Of a DNA stretch of 64,000 nucleotides, positions 18,029 through 26,574 are shown piece after piece (positions within the stretch are counted from its first letter, which is position 1; every line of letters starts with the position of its first letter). Where the stretch lies: NCBI GenBank assembly GCA_003134655.1, contig PLBY01000154.1, forward strand, positions 20,501 through 84,500, read 5' to 3'. A program made the position numbers and the translations under genes. A model generated the notes under the pieces. It worked only from the letters and a program-made list of their open reading frames with translations, ran no database searches and was not told where the DNA came from. The DNA is from Acidobacteriaceae bacterium. Lineage in GTDB: Bacteria; Acidobacteriota; Terriglobia; Terriglobales; Acidobacteriaceae.

Positions 18029-19432
18029 TTACTGCGTCCCGAGTGTGCAATTGGGGTTCACGTTCTGAATGTAGATTGAGTTGTTGCCAATGCGATCGTC
18101 TGCCCAAGCGACAGCTGCCAGGCCCGAACGCGCGATTTTGTCCGACAACCCATACTTGCTTGCCGGAGCCGAGGAGACGGGGAACTGCGCACAAATGACG
18201 TTGCCACTTCCGTCCAACTTGATCGCCTGCATAGTGTCCTGTCCATAGGCCGGCGAATCCACCCAGAACACCAGCGCTCCGGTGCCGATCTGAACATTCT
18301 CAACAAACGTCTGTGTGTCAGAACCGAGCGGAACAATTACTAATCCAGTCGAACTCCACAGCGACGTGCCTGTCCCGTCGAACTTCTGTCCAGAGACGCC
18401 GTTCGTGAACTGGTTGCTGTCCTCCTCCGTCCAGAACAGGAAAGTTTGGTCGGAGGCAGCGTTGTAAGACACTGAGGGCTCGACATGCACGTTCAAAGTA
18501 TTGGTCGAGCCAGCAGAGCCGTTGTGCGGGAAAGCCTCGCTTCCGTCCGCCCGGATATGTTGCGCGAACACCTGCAGCGTCGGACTGCTGGTGTACCACG
18601 AGAATACCGCGCCGCCGTTGCCATCGTAGAGAAAGTAGGGGAACTCGCCGAATTGCAGCGAGCCTGAATCGAACAGCACCACGTTGCTGCTACCCCACAA
18701 TATTTTTCCCTGGGCCGATATCTTGTTGGCGCGCAATTGGTGGTTGCTGGTGAAGCCGTTGTCCCTTTCCCAGGAAACAATCACGCTTCCGTTATCCGCT
18801 GCGTGCAGGTCCGAGAGATTGTAGTTGTAGCCCGACTCACTGAACACAATTGGGGGGCTCCATACCTTGTGGCCCTGCCTGTCGAGTTTCTGAACCATCA
18901 CGCTGGTGTTGTTGGTCCAGGCCACCACCACCCCGCCATCACTGGTGCCTGTGATTTTCGGAGCGTAGTGCGGATTGTTATTGGTGGTAAGCTGCACGCC
19001 GTTGGGTCCCCACAAGGCGGTGCCGGCCGAACTGATCTTGGCGGCCGTCACCTGCTGATTTCTCCCCTCGCGCGTGTCAAGGAAAGCCAGCAAGGCATTG
19101 CCCTGGGTATCAAAATCGAGGCCGTAGTCCTCGGTGGAGCTGTTGGTGAGGGCAGCAACGAGGAGCCCATCATGTACGAATTGCTCCACGCCATTGCTAT
19201 CCAGGCGCTGGAGATAGACTGAGTAACCCGGGGCATTCGGATCGTAATCGAACCAGCTCACGTACCACTGGTCGTTGGGCAGAGGCTTTACCTTTGGTTG
19301 CACCTGATCGTTGTTCAGCTTGTCGGCCAGTGGGAGATTCACCGAAGGATCGGATGACCACTGTCCCCAAGCCGACTGCACGGCAGTGAAACTGATCATG
19401 AGTAGTGCAACCAACGCGAATCTGTTTTTCAT
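18029..19432 (-). CDS. secreted beta-propeller-like protein of unknown function
   Basis: 467 residues with a cleavable signal peptide (ALVALLMISFTAVQSAWGQ). The mature chain is built from repeats of about 50-60 residues, each with a K-[IL]-[DS]-x-x-G-x-x-[LV]-W core, for example KISSAGTALWGPNGVQL, KLDRQGHKVWSPPI, KISAQGKILWGSSNVV and KFDGTGTSLWSSTGL. This suggests a beta-propeller or similar solenoid. No catalytic motif is seen. Function unknown; extracellular binding is a guess. Confidence 0.7.
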   Translation of the reverse strand: MKNRFALVALLMISFTAVQSAWGQWSSDPSVNLPLADKLNNDQVQPKVKPLPNDQWYVSWFDYDPNAPGYSVYLQRLDSNGVEQFVHDGLLVAALTNSSTEDYGLDFDTQGNALLAFLDTREGRNQQVTAAKISSAGTALWGPNGVQLTTNNNPHYAPKITGTSDGGVVVAWTNNTSVMVQKLDRQGHKVWSPPIVFSESGYNYNLSDLHAADNGSVIVSWERDNGFTSNHQLRANKISAQGKILWGSSNVVLFDSGSLQFGEFPYFLYDGNGGAVFSWYTSSPTLQVFAQHIRADGSEAFPHNGSAGSTNTLNVHVEPSVSYNAASDQTFLFWTEEDSNQFTNGVSGQKFDGTGTSLWSSTGLVIVPLGSDTQTFVENVQIGTGALVFWVDSPAYGQDTMQAIKLDGSGNVICAQFPVSSAPASKYGLSDKIARSGLAAVAWADDRIGNNSIYIQNVNPNCTLGTQ

Positions 19433-19811
19433 GACTCCCCCTCTTCGCCCGGGCCCCCAGCAGGCAAACGGTCGTGGCCCAGATGCTACTAGCAGCGCGG
19501 CTTTAGGGCAATGTGGCTGGGAGTCATAAATATTCGACGGCCGGGGCGGGGATGGCCGTTCCAGGCTTTCTTGGCTTGAGTGGGGTGACCGCGATGGCTT
19601 GCTGGATGCCCGCGGGCCGTGCGGGTGGCGTAGATCCGATGGTGGCGCTACGCGAGGAGTAGCCCCGCCTGAAGGCGGAGTCTGGATTGGTTTACGTAAC
19701 CATGCGACGGCACGTTTTGATTGCTGGTCATCGGTGAAATCGCTATATTACGCCAACTTGTGTTTCACTGGAAAATCCGGGGTCCCGCCACGCGCACAAG
19801 CGAGATAAATT
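19433..19811. other. intergenic region with small GC-rich hairpin
   Basis: 379 bases without a supported gene. CCGCC-TGAA-GGCGG near 19666-19679 forms a short GC-rich stem of the REP-like kind. The 5' end holds the upstream region of the minus-strand secreted gene. Confidence 0.35.
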
Positions 19812-20357
19812 TTAGACGATTCGTCCGGTACTTCCCACGCGGTAGCGATATTTCACACCCAACAACGCAGCCCCCGTGCCAAACAAAAGCCACGTTTGGG
19901 GCTCGGGGATGATGCGGCTACCGACAAAGAAATTAGCTGTCTCAGTCCCGCCATTTGCCCCAAGAAAAGTAAACGTCAGGGTGGCAGGAGTCTTCGCCGA
20001 AAGGTTGAGGTTGCCCCCGACACCGAAAGCGACGCACGGGATATTTGGCGGGCAAGGACCCACGCCAGGGACTCCGCTAAAGCTTTGGCCACCGAAGGAG
20101 AGCGCAAATGTCACAGGACCGCTCTGAAACGTCCACCCAGCGGGAATGCTAGAGGCGAAAAAAAGGTCACCAAACAGGGAAGGACGGACGATTGATTCCG
20201 GCGTCAGAATAAAGAACCCGGCGTGAGAGTCCAACCCATAAAGAGTGAATGGTTGCCCCGAATCTAATTGGGTCAGGTTGTTGATGCTGTCGGCTTTGGC
20301 TAGCGGAGCAACAATCAGGAAAATGGAAAGAAGCAGAAGAAGAGATTTCCGGGGCAT
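19812..20357 (-). CDS. PEP-CTERM anchored secreted protein
   Basis: 181 residues: signal peptide (LLLLLSIFLIVAPLAKA), a short beta-rich domain without cysteine pairs of note, and a C-terminal sorting signal with PEP motif, hydrophobic helix and basic end (IPEPQTWLLFGTGAALLG, then KYRYR). Such proteins are processed by an exosortase (EpsH/XrtA type) and usually accompany extracellular polysaccharide production. No exosortase gene is in the window, so the enzyme must be elsewhere. Function of the mature domain unknown. Confidence 0.75.
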   Translation of the reverse strand: MPRKSLLLLLSIFLIVAPLAKADSINNLTQLDSGQPFTLYGLDSHAGFFILTPESIVRPSLFGDLFFASSIPAGWTFQSGPVTFALSFGGQSFSGVPGVGPCPPNIPCVAFGVGGNLNLSAKTPATLTFTFLGANGGTETANFFVGSRIIPEPQTWLLFGTGAALLGVKYRYRVGSTGRIV

Positions 20358-20712
20358 AGGGGAGCCTCCGCGTCAGTCACGGAAGAGCACCTAATTGGCC
20401 AATCGGGGACTTTGATTTCGATGGAGTTCCGCAATTCGCGTTCAGATCTAGTGCAAATGTTTTCACAATATCCTCGGCAGAGTTGCCATCGCGGATAATC
20501 CGTCTCCTATGGGGACAGCATCCTTCCCGCTGATGCTAATTTCGCTCGTAAAAGCAATTCGCTCTTGGGAACCGGTTAATGTGCTCACTCACCCTTACTG
20601 CTGCCGAGGCCGTGATGAATGGCGAAAGGCTATTACACGTTTTGACCGGGGCAATGAGCGATATCGAGATTTTTGCCAGCTATGCCCTCTCTCAACAACC
20701 GGGGCGCTCGAA
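20358..20712. other. intergenic region, nothing recognised
   Basis: 355 bases. It holds the upstream region of the PEP-CTERM gene at its left side and the 3' flank of the minus-strand GH5-like gene at its right. No gene or clear repeat was seen. Confidence 0.4.
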
Positions 20713-22227
20713 TCAGTAGGAACACGGATTTGGCCGCATCGCTGGCGCCAGGGCCTGATTGATGACACCGCCTTGCGAGAGGGCGTTCCAAAGCTCCGAC
20801 TGCTCGTTCGTATCCCAGGTCCAAAGCAGCCAGCCGTCGAAGTTGTAGGCGCAAGACTGAATCTGCCAGTCTTCCAGTCCGCCTGCCGCATCCGAGGCAA
20901 GCGTATAAGCCGATGTGAACCCCCCGTATTCCCCCATCATGACCGGCTTTTGCTGCTGGTAACCCATGAAGCCAAAATTCTGCACCAGTTGCGCCATGCT
21001 CAGATTCCACACGACTGGATATCCGTGCAGGTCCACAAAGTCGGCGGTGGAGTTCGCCATTGCCGGATATACGGTGACGATACGCGGATCGCCTAGCAGA
21101 AACGGGTTCGGACCATGCGGGGGGAAAAAACCGACGGTAACCAGGGCAGTAGGATCGACCGCCAAAATTGCCGCGCGGATCTGATCGGTGAAATAGACCA
21201 GGCCGTTGTCCATCATTTGCTGTTGCGCTGCCGGGTCGCTCATGTCGTAGGTCTCGCCGTCCGCAGTGGTTGCCGTGCCGCTGGTCCAGTTGAGAGGCGA
21301 TTGATCCGCCTCGTAGAAGTATTCGTTGCGCAATTCATAGGCGAGAACCGCATCCAACTCTGCGCCCTGATTCACCAGCCCTTGTGCAAGGTCGTGGAAG
21401 AAATTCGTGTTCGCCTGCACGCCACCGGCGCACAGATTGAGTGTGTTATATCCGCCGAACTGCGTGCAGTCGGCATAGCTGTTCGTGTAGCCGCCGAGGG
21501 AAGGCACCCAGTCGGTCGAAAAAATCACAAAGATGCCGTGATTCTTCGCGCGCTGCAGAAAATCAGTCACGTTGGCGAGATAAGCGGTCGATAGTCCGCC
21601 CGCAGGATCGCCGATGCCGTTCTCGCAGCAACCGTTGAGCCACACGCGCACGGTGTTATATCTGCTGCTCTGCATGCTCGCGAGCGCGGTTTCGGTCACG
21701 CTGGCATCGTACGTTCCGACGTTAAAAGTAGAGTGATAAAACGTCGTGCCTCCGCCGGGCAAGTTCTGCGTGGCCAGGCGAATGTAGTTGTTGCCCCGCG
21801 GAACAACGCTATCGCCAGTTGTGACGTCATAGAATTCAGCTAGAGTTGCGGTAGAACGCACTGCGATCCGGTGAGGTGCGAGCACGTTGACGCTAGCGTC
21901 GCCCGATATGTTCGCGTTCGATTGCAGCACCGCCGTGATCACGACGTTGGCCGCGGAGAGCGGCGCAACGTACAGCCCGATGGACGAGATGGTTCCATCC
22001 TTCGAATCTCCTCCGGGTACGCCGTTGACTTTCCAAGTCACCGTAGGATTCGAGTTGCCGCTCATGCTGGCCCCAAACTGCTGCGATCCGCCTGGGGCCA
22101 CGTTCACGGATGACGGTGAGATTGAGATCGAAGGAGGTGGAGGCGGCTGGACAGTTGAGCCACCACCGCATCCCACGAAGCAGGTCGTTGTCAGTAAAAC
22201 GATAACTGCCGTGGTGATGTATTTCAT
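20713..22227 (-). CDS. lipoprotein GH5-like (cellulase/mannanase-type) glycosidase
   Basis: 504 residues from ATG at 22227 (GAGGGA five bases upstream); the longer open frame to 22587 has a non-protein-like N-terminus. A lipoprotein signal ends in TTTCFVGCGGG. Next comes a bacterial Ig-like domain (SISPSSVNVAPGGSQQFGA) of about 80 residues, then a clan-A glycosidase barrel with the acid/base glutamate in AYELRNEYF and the nucleophile glutamate in PVMMGEYGGF; WDTNEQ near the end is a usual barrel-8 region. It probably hydrolyses beta-1,4-glucan or mannan at the cell surface; specificity not readable. Confidence 0.8.
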   Translation of the reverse strand: MKYITTAVIVLLTTTCFVGCGGGSTVQPPPPPSISISPSSVNVAPGGSQQFGASMSGNSNPTVTWKVNGVPGGDSKDGTISSIGLYVAPLSAANVVITAVLQSNANISGDASVNVLAPHRIAVRSTATLAEFYDVTTGDSVVPRGNNYIRLATQNLPGGGTTFYHSTFNVGTYDASVTETALASMQSSRYNTVRVWLNGCCENGIGDPAGGLSTAYLANVTDFLQRAKNHGIFVIFSTDWVPSLGGYTNSYADCTQFGGYNTLNLCAGGVQANTNFFHDLAQGLVNQGAELDAVLAYELRNEYFYEADQSPLNWTSGTATTADGETYDMSDPAAQQQMMDNGLVYFTDQIRAAILAVDPTALVTVGFFPPHGPNPFLLGDPRIVTVYPAMANSTADFVDLHGYPVVWNLSMAQLVQNFGFMGYQQQKPVMMGEYGGFTSAYTLASDAAGGLEDWQIQSCAYNFDGWLLWTWDTNEQSELWNALSQGGVINQALAPAMRPNPCSY

Positions 22228-22963
22228 GGTGTCCCTCTTCTTTCGAGGCGAGTAGACTCGTTCCGAAATATGAAGTTGTGCTGTTGAGCCCTCCGAAAGT
22301 GCCCAGATCATAAAGGGTGTACCGGTGATGGCGAGGATGTGTCTGTGTTTGCGCTTGCGGCCACGCAGCCACAGCGAAAAGACGCCAAGAAAACAGCGAG
22401 CAGAACCCTGGTGCGTCTGTACCTCCACGAAACAAAGCTCGGCTTGAACTGCGTGATTCGACTGTGTGAGTGTTCTCGCCAGAGGGGGTGTTGCATCCCG
22501 TGGTGGGAAGTGCTCTTCGGAGAGGCGAGAGAAATTTACGAGGAAATTATACGCAGATTCGAGAAGACAGTCAGTGAGCCTAATCACCCCAGCGCCCGTG
22601 GACGACGACGAACACGAACGCTAACCAAAACATCAAGCCGCCTGATGTCCGGGCGACCTTTCTTTGCGTGATGTCGAAGTGGTTGCTCGGTAACTTCCGT
22701 TAGCAGGCCATTACACTCAGAATCCATCAATGAGTCCGCGGCTATCGGCGGCTGCGATGTTGCTCACAGCTCCTGTGAGGATGGCGACTCTAGCTACGGC
22801 AATGGCTTTCATTGGCGTTGAGAATCCAGCCACGAGCGGGGGAAACACTTCCTTGCTCCGGATTGACAGTATTGGAAGAGCGGCGTACGGTTCCATTGAG
22901 TGATAGACCGTCACCTTCGTCTGATTTCCTCCTGCTAGCCGCCACCGCCCAAGGGAGGTCCAC
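22228..22963. other. 736-base intergenic region
   Basis: The region lies between the divergent GH5-like lipoprotein and ABM-like genes. Frames on both strands look random; a 57-codon frame at 22730-22903 lacks a ribosome site. No repeat or RNA gene was recognised. Confidence 0.4.
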
Positions 22964-23284
22964 ATGTTTGTCCGTAACGTTTCCCTGTATTTGAAGCCGA
23001 ACGCAGTTAATGAGTTTTTGAAGGCGATGAACAGCGAAATCGTTCCCTTCCTGCGAAGGCAAAAAGGATTCCAGGATGCGATCACCCTGGCGGTTCCCGG
23101 CGGGAGGGAAATCGTAGCACTGAGCTTCTGGGAGCAGGAAGAGAGCGCGAAGGCTTACACCACGACAGGATACCCGGAGGTATTGAAGATCCTGGAAAAA
23201 CTCCTAGACGGGACTCCTCACGTGCGGACCTTTGATGCTGTCGGCTCGACAGTCCAAAAAGTCACACCGCGTGTGGCAGCTTGA
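22964..23284 (+). CDS. small ABM-like (dimeric alpha-beta barrel) protein
   Basis: 106 residues, GGGAGG six bases before the ATG. The pattern MFVRNVSLYLKPNAVNEFLK, then IVPFLRRQKGFQDAITL, and ALSFWEQEESAKAY matches the antibiotic-biosynthesis-monooxygenase-like fold (strand, helix, strand with a conserved W/F-E-x-x-E). Members include cofactor-free monooxygenases, haem-degrading proteins and stress-induced orphans. No haem- or substrate-binding residue can be assigned. It is monocistronic. Confidence 0.6.
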   Translation: MFVRNVSLYLKPNAVNEFLKAMNSEIVPFLRRQKGFQDAITLAVPGGREIVALSFWEQEESAKAYTTTGYPEVLKILEKLLDGTPHVRTFDAVGSTVQKVTPRVAA

Positions 23285-23356
23285 AGCTGACGACTTCATA
23301 AGACGGCCAGCCAACACACGGCTGAACCGTGCGTGATCTGATCTGGTTGACACGAA

Positions 23357-25272
23357 TTGAAGACACAGTCATCAAGAATTGTTCCAGCCGGCGTGGTTTT
23401 GCTCCTTGCCCTGATGGCTCTGCTTGCGGGGGGGGCTGCGCGACGCGAATCCGTCAGCATTGATGAAGTCGCGCACATCGGAGCAGGTGTGAGCTATCTG
23501 CAGAAGCTGGACATGCGGATGAACGAGGAACACCCCCGTTGGCGAAGGTGCTGGCCGCGCTGCCGCTGGTCATTCGGGGTGTGCACGCAGACTATTCCAA
23601 TGTGTCGTGGACGTTCAGTCTTGGACTGTTTAAGCAGTTTCTCGGTGAATGGGTCTTCGGCCACTGGCTGATCACCCGGTGGAACGACCCTGTCGCGACA
23701 GTCTTCTGGGCACGGCTACCCATGTTGTCTCTGACGTTGTTTCTGGGGATGGTGCTCTTTGCCTGTGGTTCCCGCCTCGGTGATCCACGCGGTGGGCTGC
23801 TCTGCCTATGCGCTTATGCCACTATGCCCACCATGCTCGCGTTCGGGCCTCTGGTCTTAACCGACATAGCAATCACCTTGTTTACCGTCCTGACATTGTG
23901 GACGTTCGCCAGCATGTGGCAGTCCCCGTCGCACGGGACGGTCCTGCGGTTTGGCGTTGCCTTCAGCGGGGCACTCCTCTCCAAGTTTTCTGCCGGGCTT
24001 CTGTTCTTCTGTTTCGCCGCATTTGTTCTTAGCCTTCGCTGGCGTCCAGCCCCCGAACAGCCGGCAGACAAGGCGGAGCTCCGGGCATGGCGGCGTATCC
24101 GATGGTGGAGTCTCACAAAGGGCACCTTATTCGCCGCACTGATCGTTTACGCCGTCTATTTTGTCCTCTCGTGGAATGAACCAACTGACTCCCTGGGTTT
24201 CCTGGGACACAACACCGGGGCACTCCTACTTCGCAGAATGCTGATGCCACCGTGGATCTACCTGCGTGGCCTAGCGTTGTTCGCCCTTACCGGGAAGCCG
24301 CCCGCTTTCATTCTGGGTCATGCGTATCCGCATGGCGTGTGGTTCTACTTTCCAGTCCTCTTCTTGCTGGAATCTTCCCTGGCCTTCCTCCTCTTACTCC
24401 TTCTCGCGTTGATGGTCGGCCTTGCTGCCAAGGTTCGACTCGTGCAACTCGCAGTAGTACCTAAAGGGCTGGAGTTGCAGTGGCGAGCAGTGTGGGTCTT
24501 CCTCTTGGTTTTCAGCGGAGCATGCGTACTGAGCCGGTTTCAGATCAGCATCCGCCACTTCTCCGTTCCCTTGGCACTGCTGGTGCTGTTACTGGCGCCA
24601 CTTCCGCGCATGCTGGAGTCGCTGCGACGCTCGGGTTGGCCTGCCGCCCGCGCCGTCGTCTGGCTCACGGTCGCGTTGGCCCTTGCGTCCGTGGTAACAG
24701 CGGTGCGCGCGTACCCCTACTATCTTCCTTTCTTGAACTCGTTGAGCGCCGGCCGCCCCGGCTATGCTTTGGTAAGCGATTCCAATCTCGACTGGAACCA
24801 AGCTCTTCCCGAAGTGGAGGACTTCGTACAACAGCACGGTCTGAAACGCGTCTTGGTCGATGAGTACGGGTTTTCGGATCCCACAGTGTACGTCCCCGAA
24901 GCGCAGTTCTGGGACTGCCAGGAACCCGCTCCAGAGGATGGCGGCCAGTGGGCAGTGGTCTCCGCGAACATGATTGAGGACGCTCACAACTGCCTTTGGC
25001 TCCTGCGCTTTCCACACGAAGCTTTGGCGGGCGGCAGCATGTATGCATTCCAACTCCCGACCGTGGTTCCTCCGGCGGGAACTCTTCGGGGACCCCCGTT
25101 GCCCGAGGAGTACCACAAGTTTGCTGGAATGCCTTTTCCCGAGGACGGCCGGCTCCTGTGGCTCAACTGCATCCGCGACCCGCAGCAGCTCCAGCCGACA
25201 ATGGACCGCATACAAGCGATGATGCAAGCGGAGATGGAAAAAAGAAACAAGAAGTCGATGAGTACGAAGTAG
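23357..25272 (+). pseudogene. family-39-type membrane glycosyltransferase, frameshifted
   Basis: The N-terminal part runs from TTG at 23357 (LLLALMALLAGGAARRESVSIDEVAHIGAG, then MNEEHP) in one frame; the rest continues from about 23538 in another frame (LAKVLAALPLVIRGVHADY) to 25272. Joined, MNEEHP-PLAKVLAALPL is the dolichyl-phosphate-mannose/ArnT-like GT motif following the acidic D-E (SIDEVAH) pair. One base is missing in a C-run (23533-23537), so this is either a real inactivating deletion, a phase-variable tract or a sequence error. The 577-residue second part has about ten membrane helices and a C-terminal periplasmic domain with YYLPFLNSL and SNLDWNQAL. Intact, it would transfer a lipid-linked sugar to a periplasmic acceptor. 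Confidence 0.8.
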
Positions 25273-25397
25273 CACGCAGGATTTTGTTTAGTTGTCGAAA
25301 TCGGGGCGATAGGGTTCTTTGACGTTTGGGCCGACCTGGGGCAATAAGTGACGTGGCGACGTTACGCCAACTAAGAGGCATGGCGGGATCGTCGACG

Positions 25398-26561
25398 TTA
25401 GCGGGAGGATGCGCCGACGTAGTTGCCATAGCCGACAATTACCGTCGAACTTACCAGGACTAAAAGGCTGAACGCCACTAGTAGCTTGGTCCTCCCTCCC
25501 GCTCCCTTCCATTCTTTCAATGCGATGCCCCACAACGTGCTGAAGATGATGATGCTGGCCATGTGCAGCGTCCAGCTGGAGAACTTGTATCGTCCCATCT
25601 GGGTCTCGCCCATGGTGTAAAAGAAGAACTGCATGTACCAGGTTGTGCCCGCCAGAGCTGAGAAGAAATAGTTGGCCAGCATCGGAGCTCGGACAGTCGT
25701 GTCTTGAGCGACGGCGACAGCTATCGCCATTTCTTCTGCTGGCGCATCGGTGACGACTTCGAGGATGTGCTCTTCATTGCGGGCGGGAACTTTGCCGCGA
25801 ATTTCGGACTCGAAGTATTGGTGGCCGGTCCGGTTGCGAATGTTCAGGATGAGGCACCAGATGAAGTTGGTGGTGAAGCCTCCGGCAAGGACTACGACGA
25901 GAACCGGAAGTCCCTGCCACAACACCGGGGTGCCGTGCTGGATGGTGATGGCTTTGATCGGGTCTCCGGCCGCGAGCCCGTAGGCGAAGCAGGCGCTCAT
26001 GACGCCTGAAAAGGTTGCGACGAGGAGCCCTTTCTTTAAGTCGAATTCCTTGATGGATGCACGCTTCTGCTCGGTTGACATCTCGCGCTCTTTGGATATA
26101 CCGGCGGCGCCTGCGAAGGCGATCCCGAGAAGACAGACGGCGACGCCGCCGAGAATGATCAGGCCCGAGTGGGTGCCGAGAACTTCGGAGGCGAACACTC
26201 CACGGAAAATCGGTGGCATCAAGGTTCCGAATGCGGCGGTGTATCCAAGTGCCACCGCCATGCCGAGCGACATTCCCAGATATCGCATGGTGAGGCCAAA
26301 AGTGAGGCCGCCCAGGCCCCACAAGACCCCGAAAACATACGCCCAGAAGAGGCTACTGACCGGAGCTTCGTGAAGCACGCGCATGAGATCGTTGGTCATC
26401 GCCAGCGCGAGAACCCATGGGGCGATGATCCAACTGAAGAATCCGCCGACCAGCCAATAGGTTTCCCAGGCCCAGTGCTTCACCCCGCGATAGGGAACGT
26501 AGAAGCTGGCAGAAGCGAGACCGCCGAGCCAATGAAAAAACACTCCCAGTGCAGGGTTCAT
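25398..26561 (-). CDS. rhaT: L-rhamnose/H+ symporter
   Basis: 387 residues with about 10 membrane helices. The start ALGVFFHWLGGLASASFYVPY, the motif VKHWAWETYWLVGGFFSWI, and GLTMRYLGMSLGMAVALG match RhaT of enterobacteria block by block. It carries L-rhamnose across the inner membrane with a proton. It is the last gene of the rhamnose operon, starting 13 bases after the aldolase-dehydrogenase stop, and ends convergently with the glycosyltransferase. Confidence 0.93.
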   Translation of the reverse strand: MNPALGVFFHWLGGLASASFYVPYRGVKHWAWETYWLVGGFFSWIIAPWVLALAMTNDLMRVLHEAPVSSLFWAYVFGVLWGLGGLTFGLTMRYLGMSLGMAVALGYTAAFGTLMPPIFRGVFASEVLGTHSGLIILGGVAVCLLGIAFAGAAGISKEREMSTEQKRASIKEFDLKKGLLVATFSGVMSACFAYGLAAGDPIKAITIQHGTPVLWQGLPVLVVVLAGGFTTNFIWCLILNIRNRTGHQYFESEIRGKVPARNEEHILEVVTDAPAEEMAIAVAVAQDTTVRAPMLANYFFSALAGTTWYMQFFFYTMGETQMGRYKFSSWTLHMASIIIFSTLWGIALKEWKGAGGRTKLLVAFSLLVLVSSTVIVGYGNYVGASSR

Positions 26562-26574
26562 GGAATCCTCTTAT

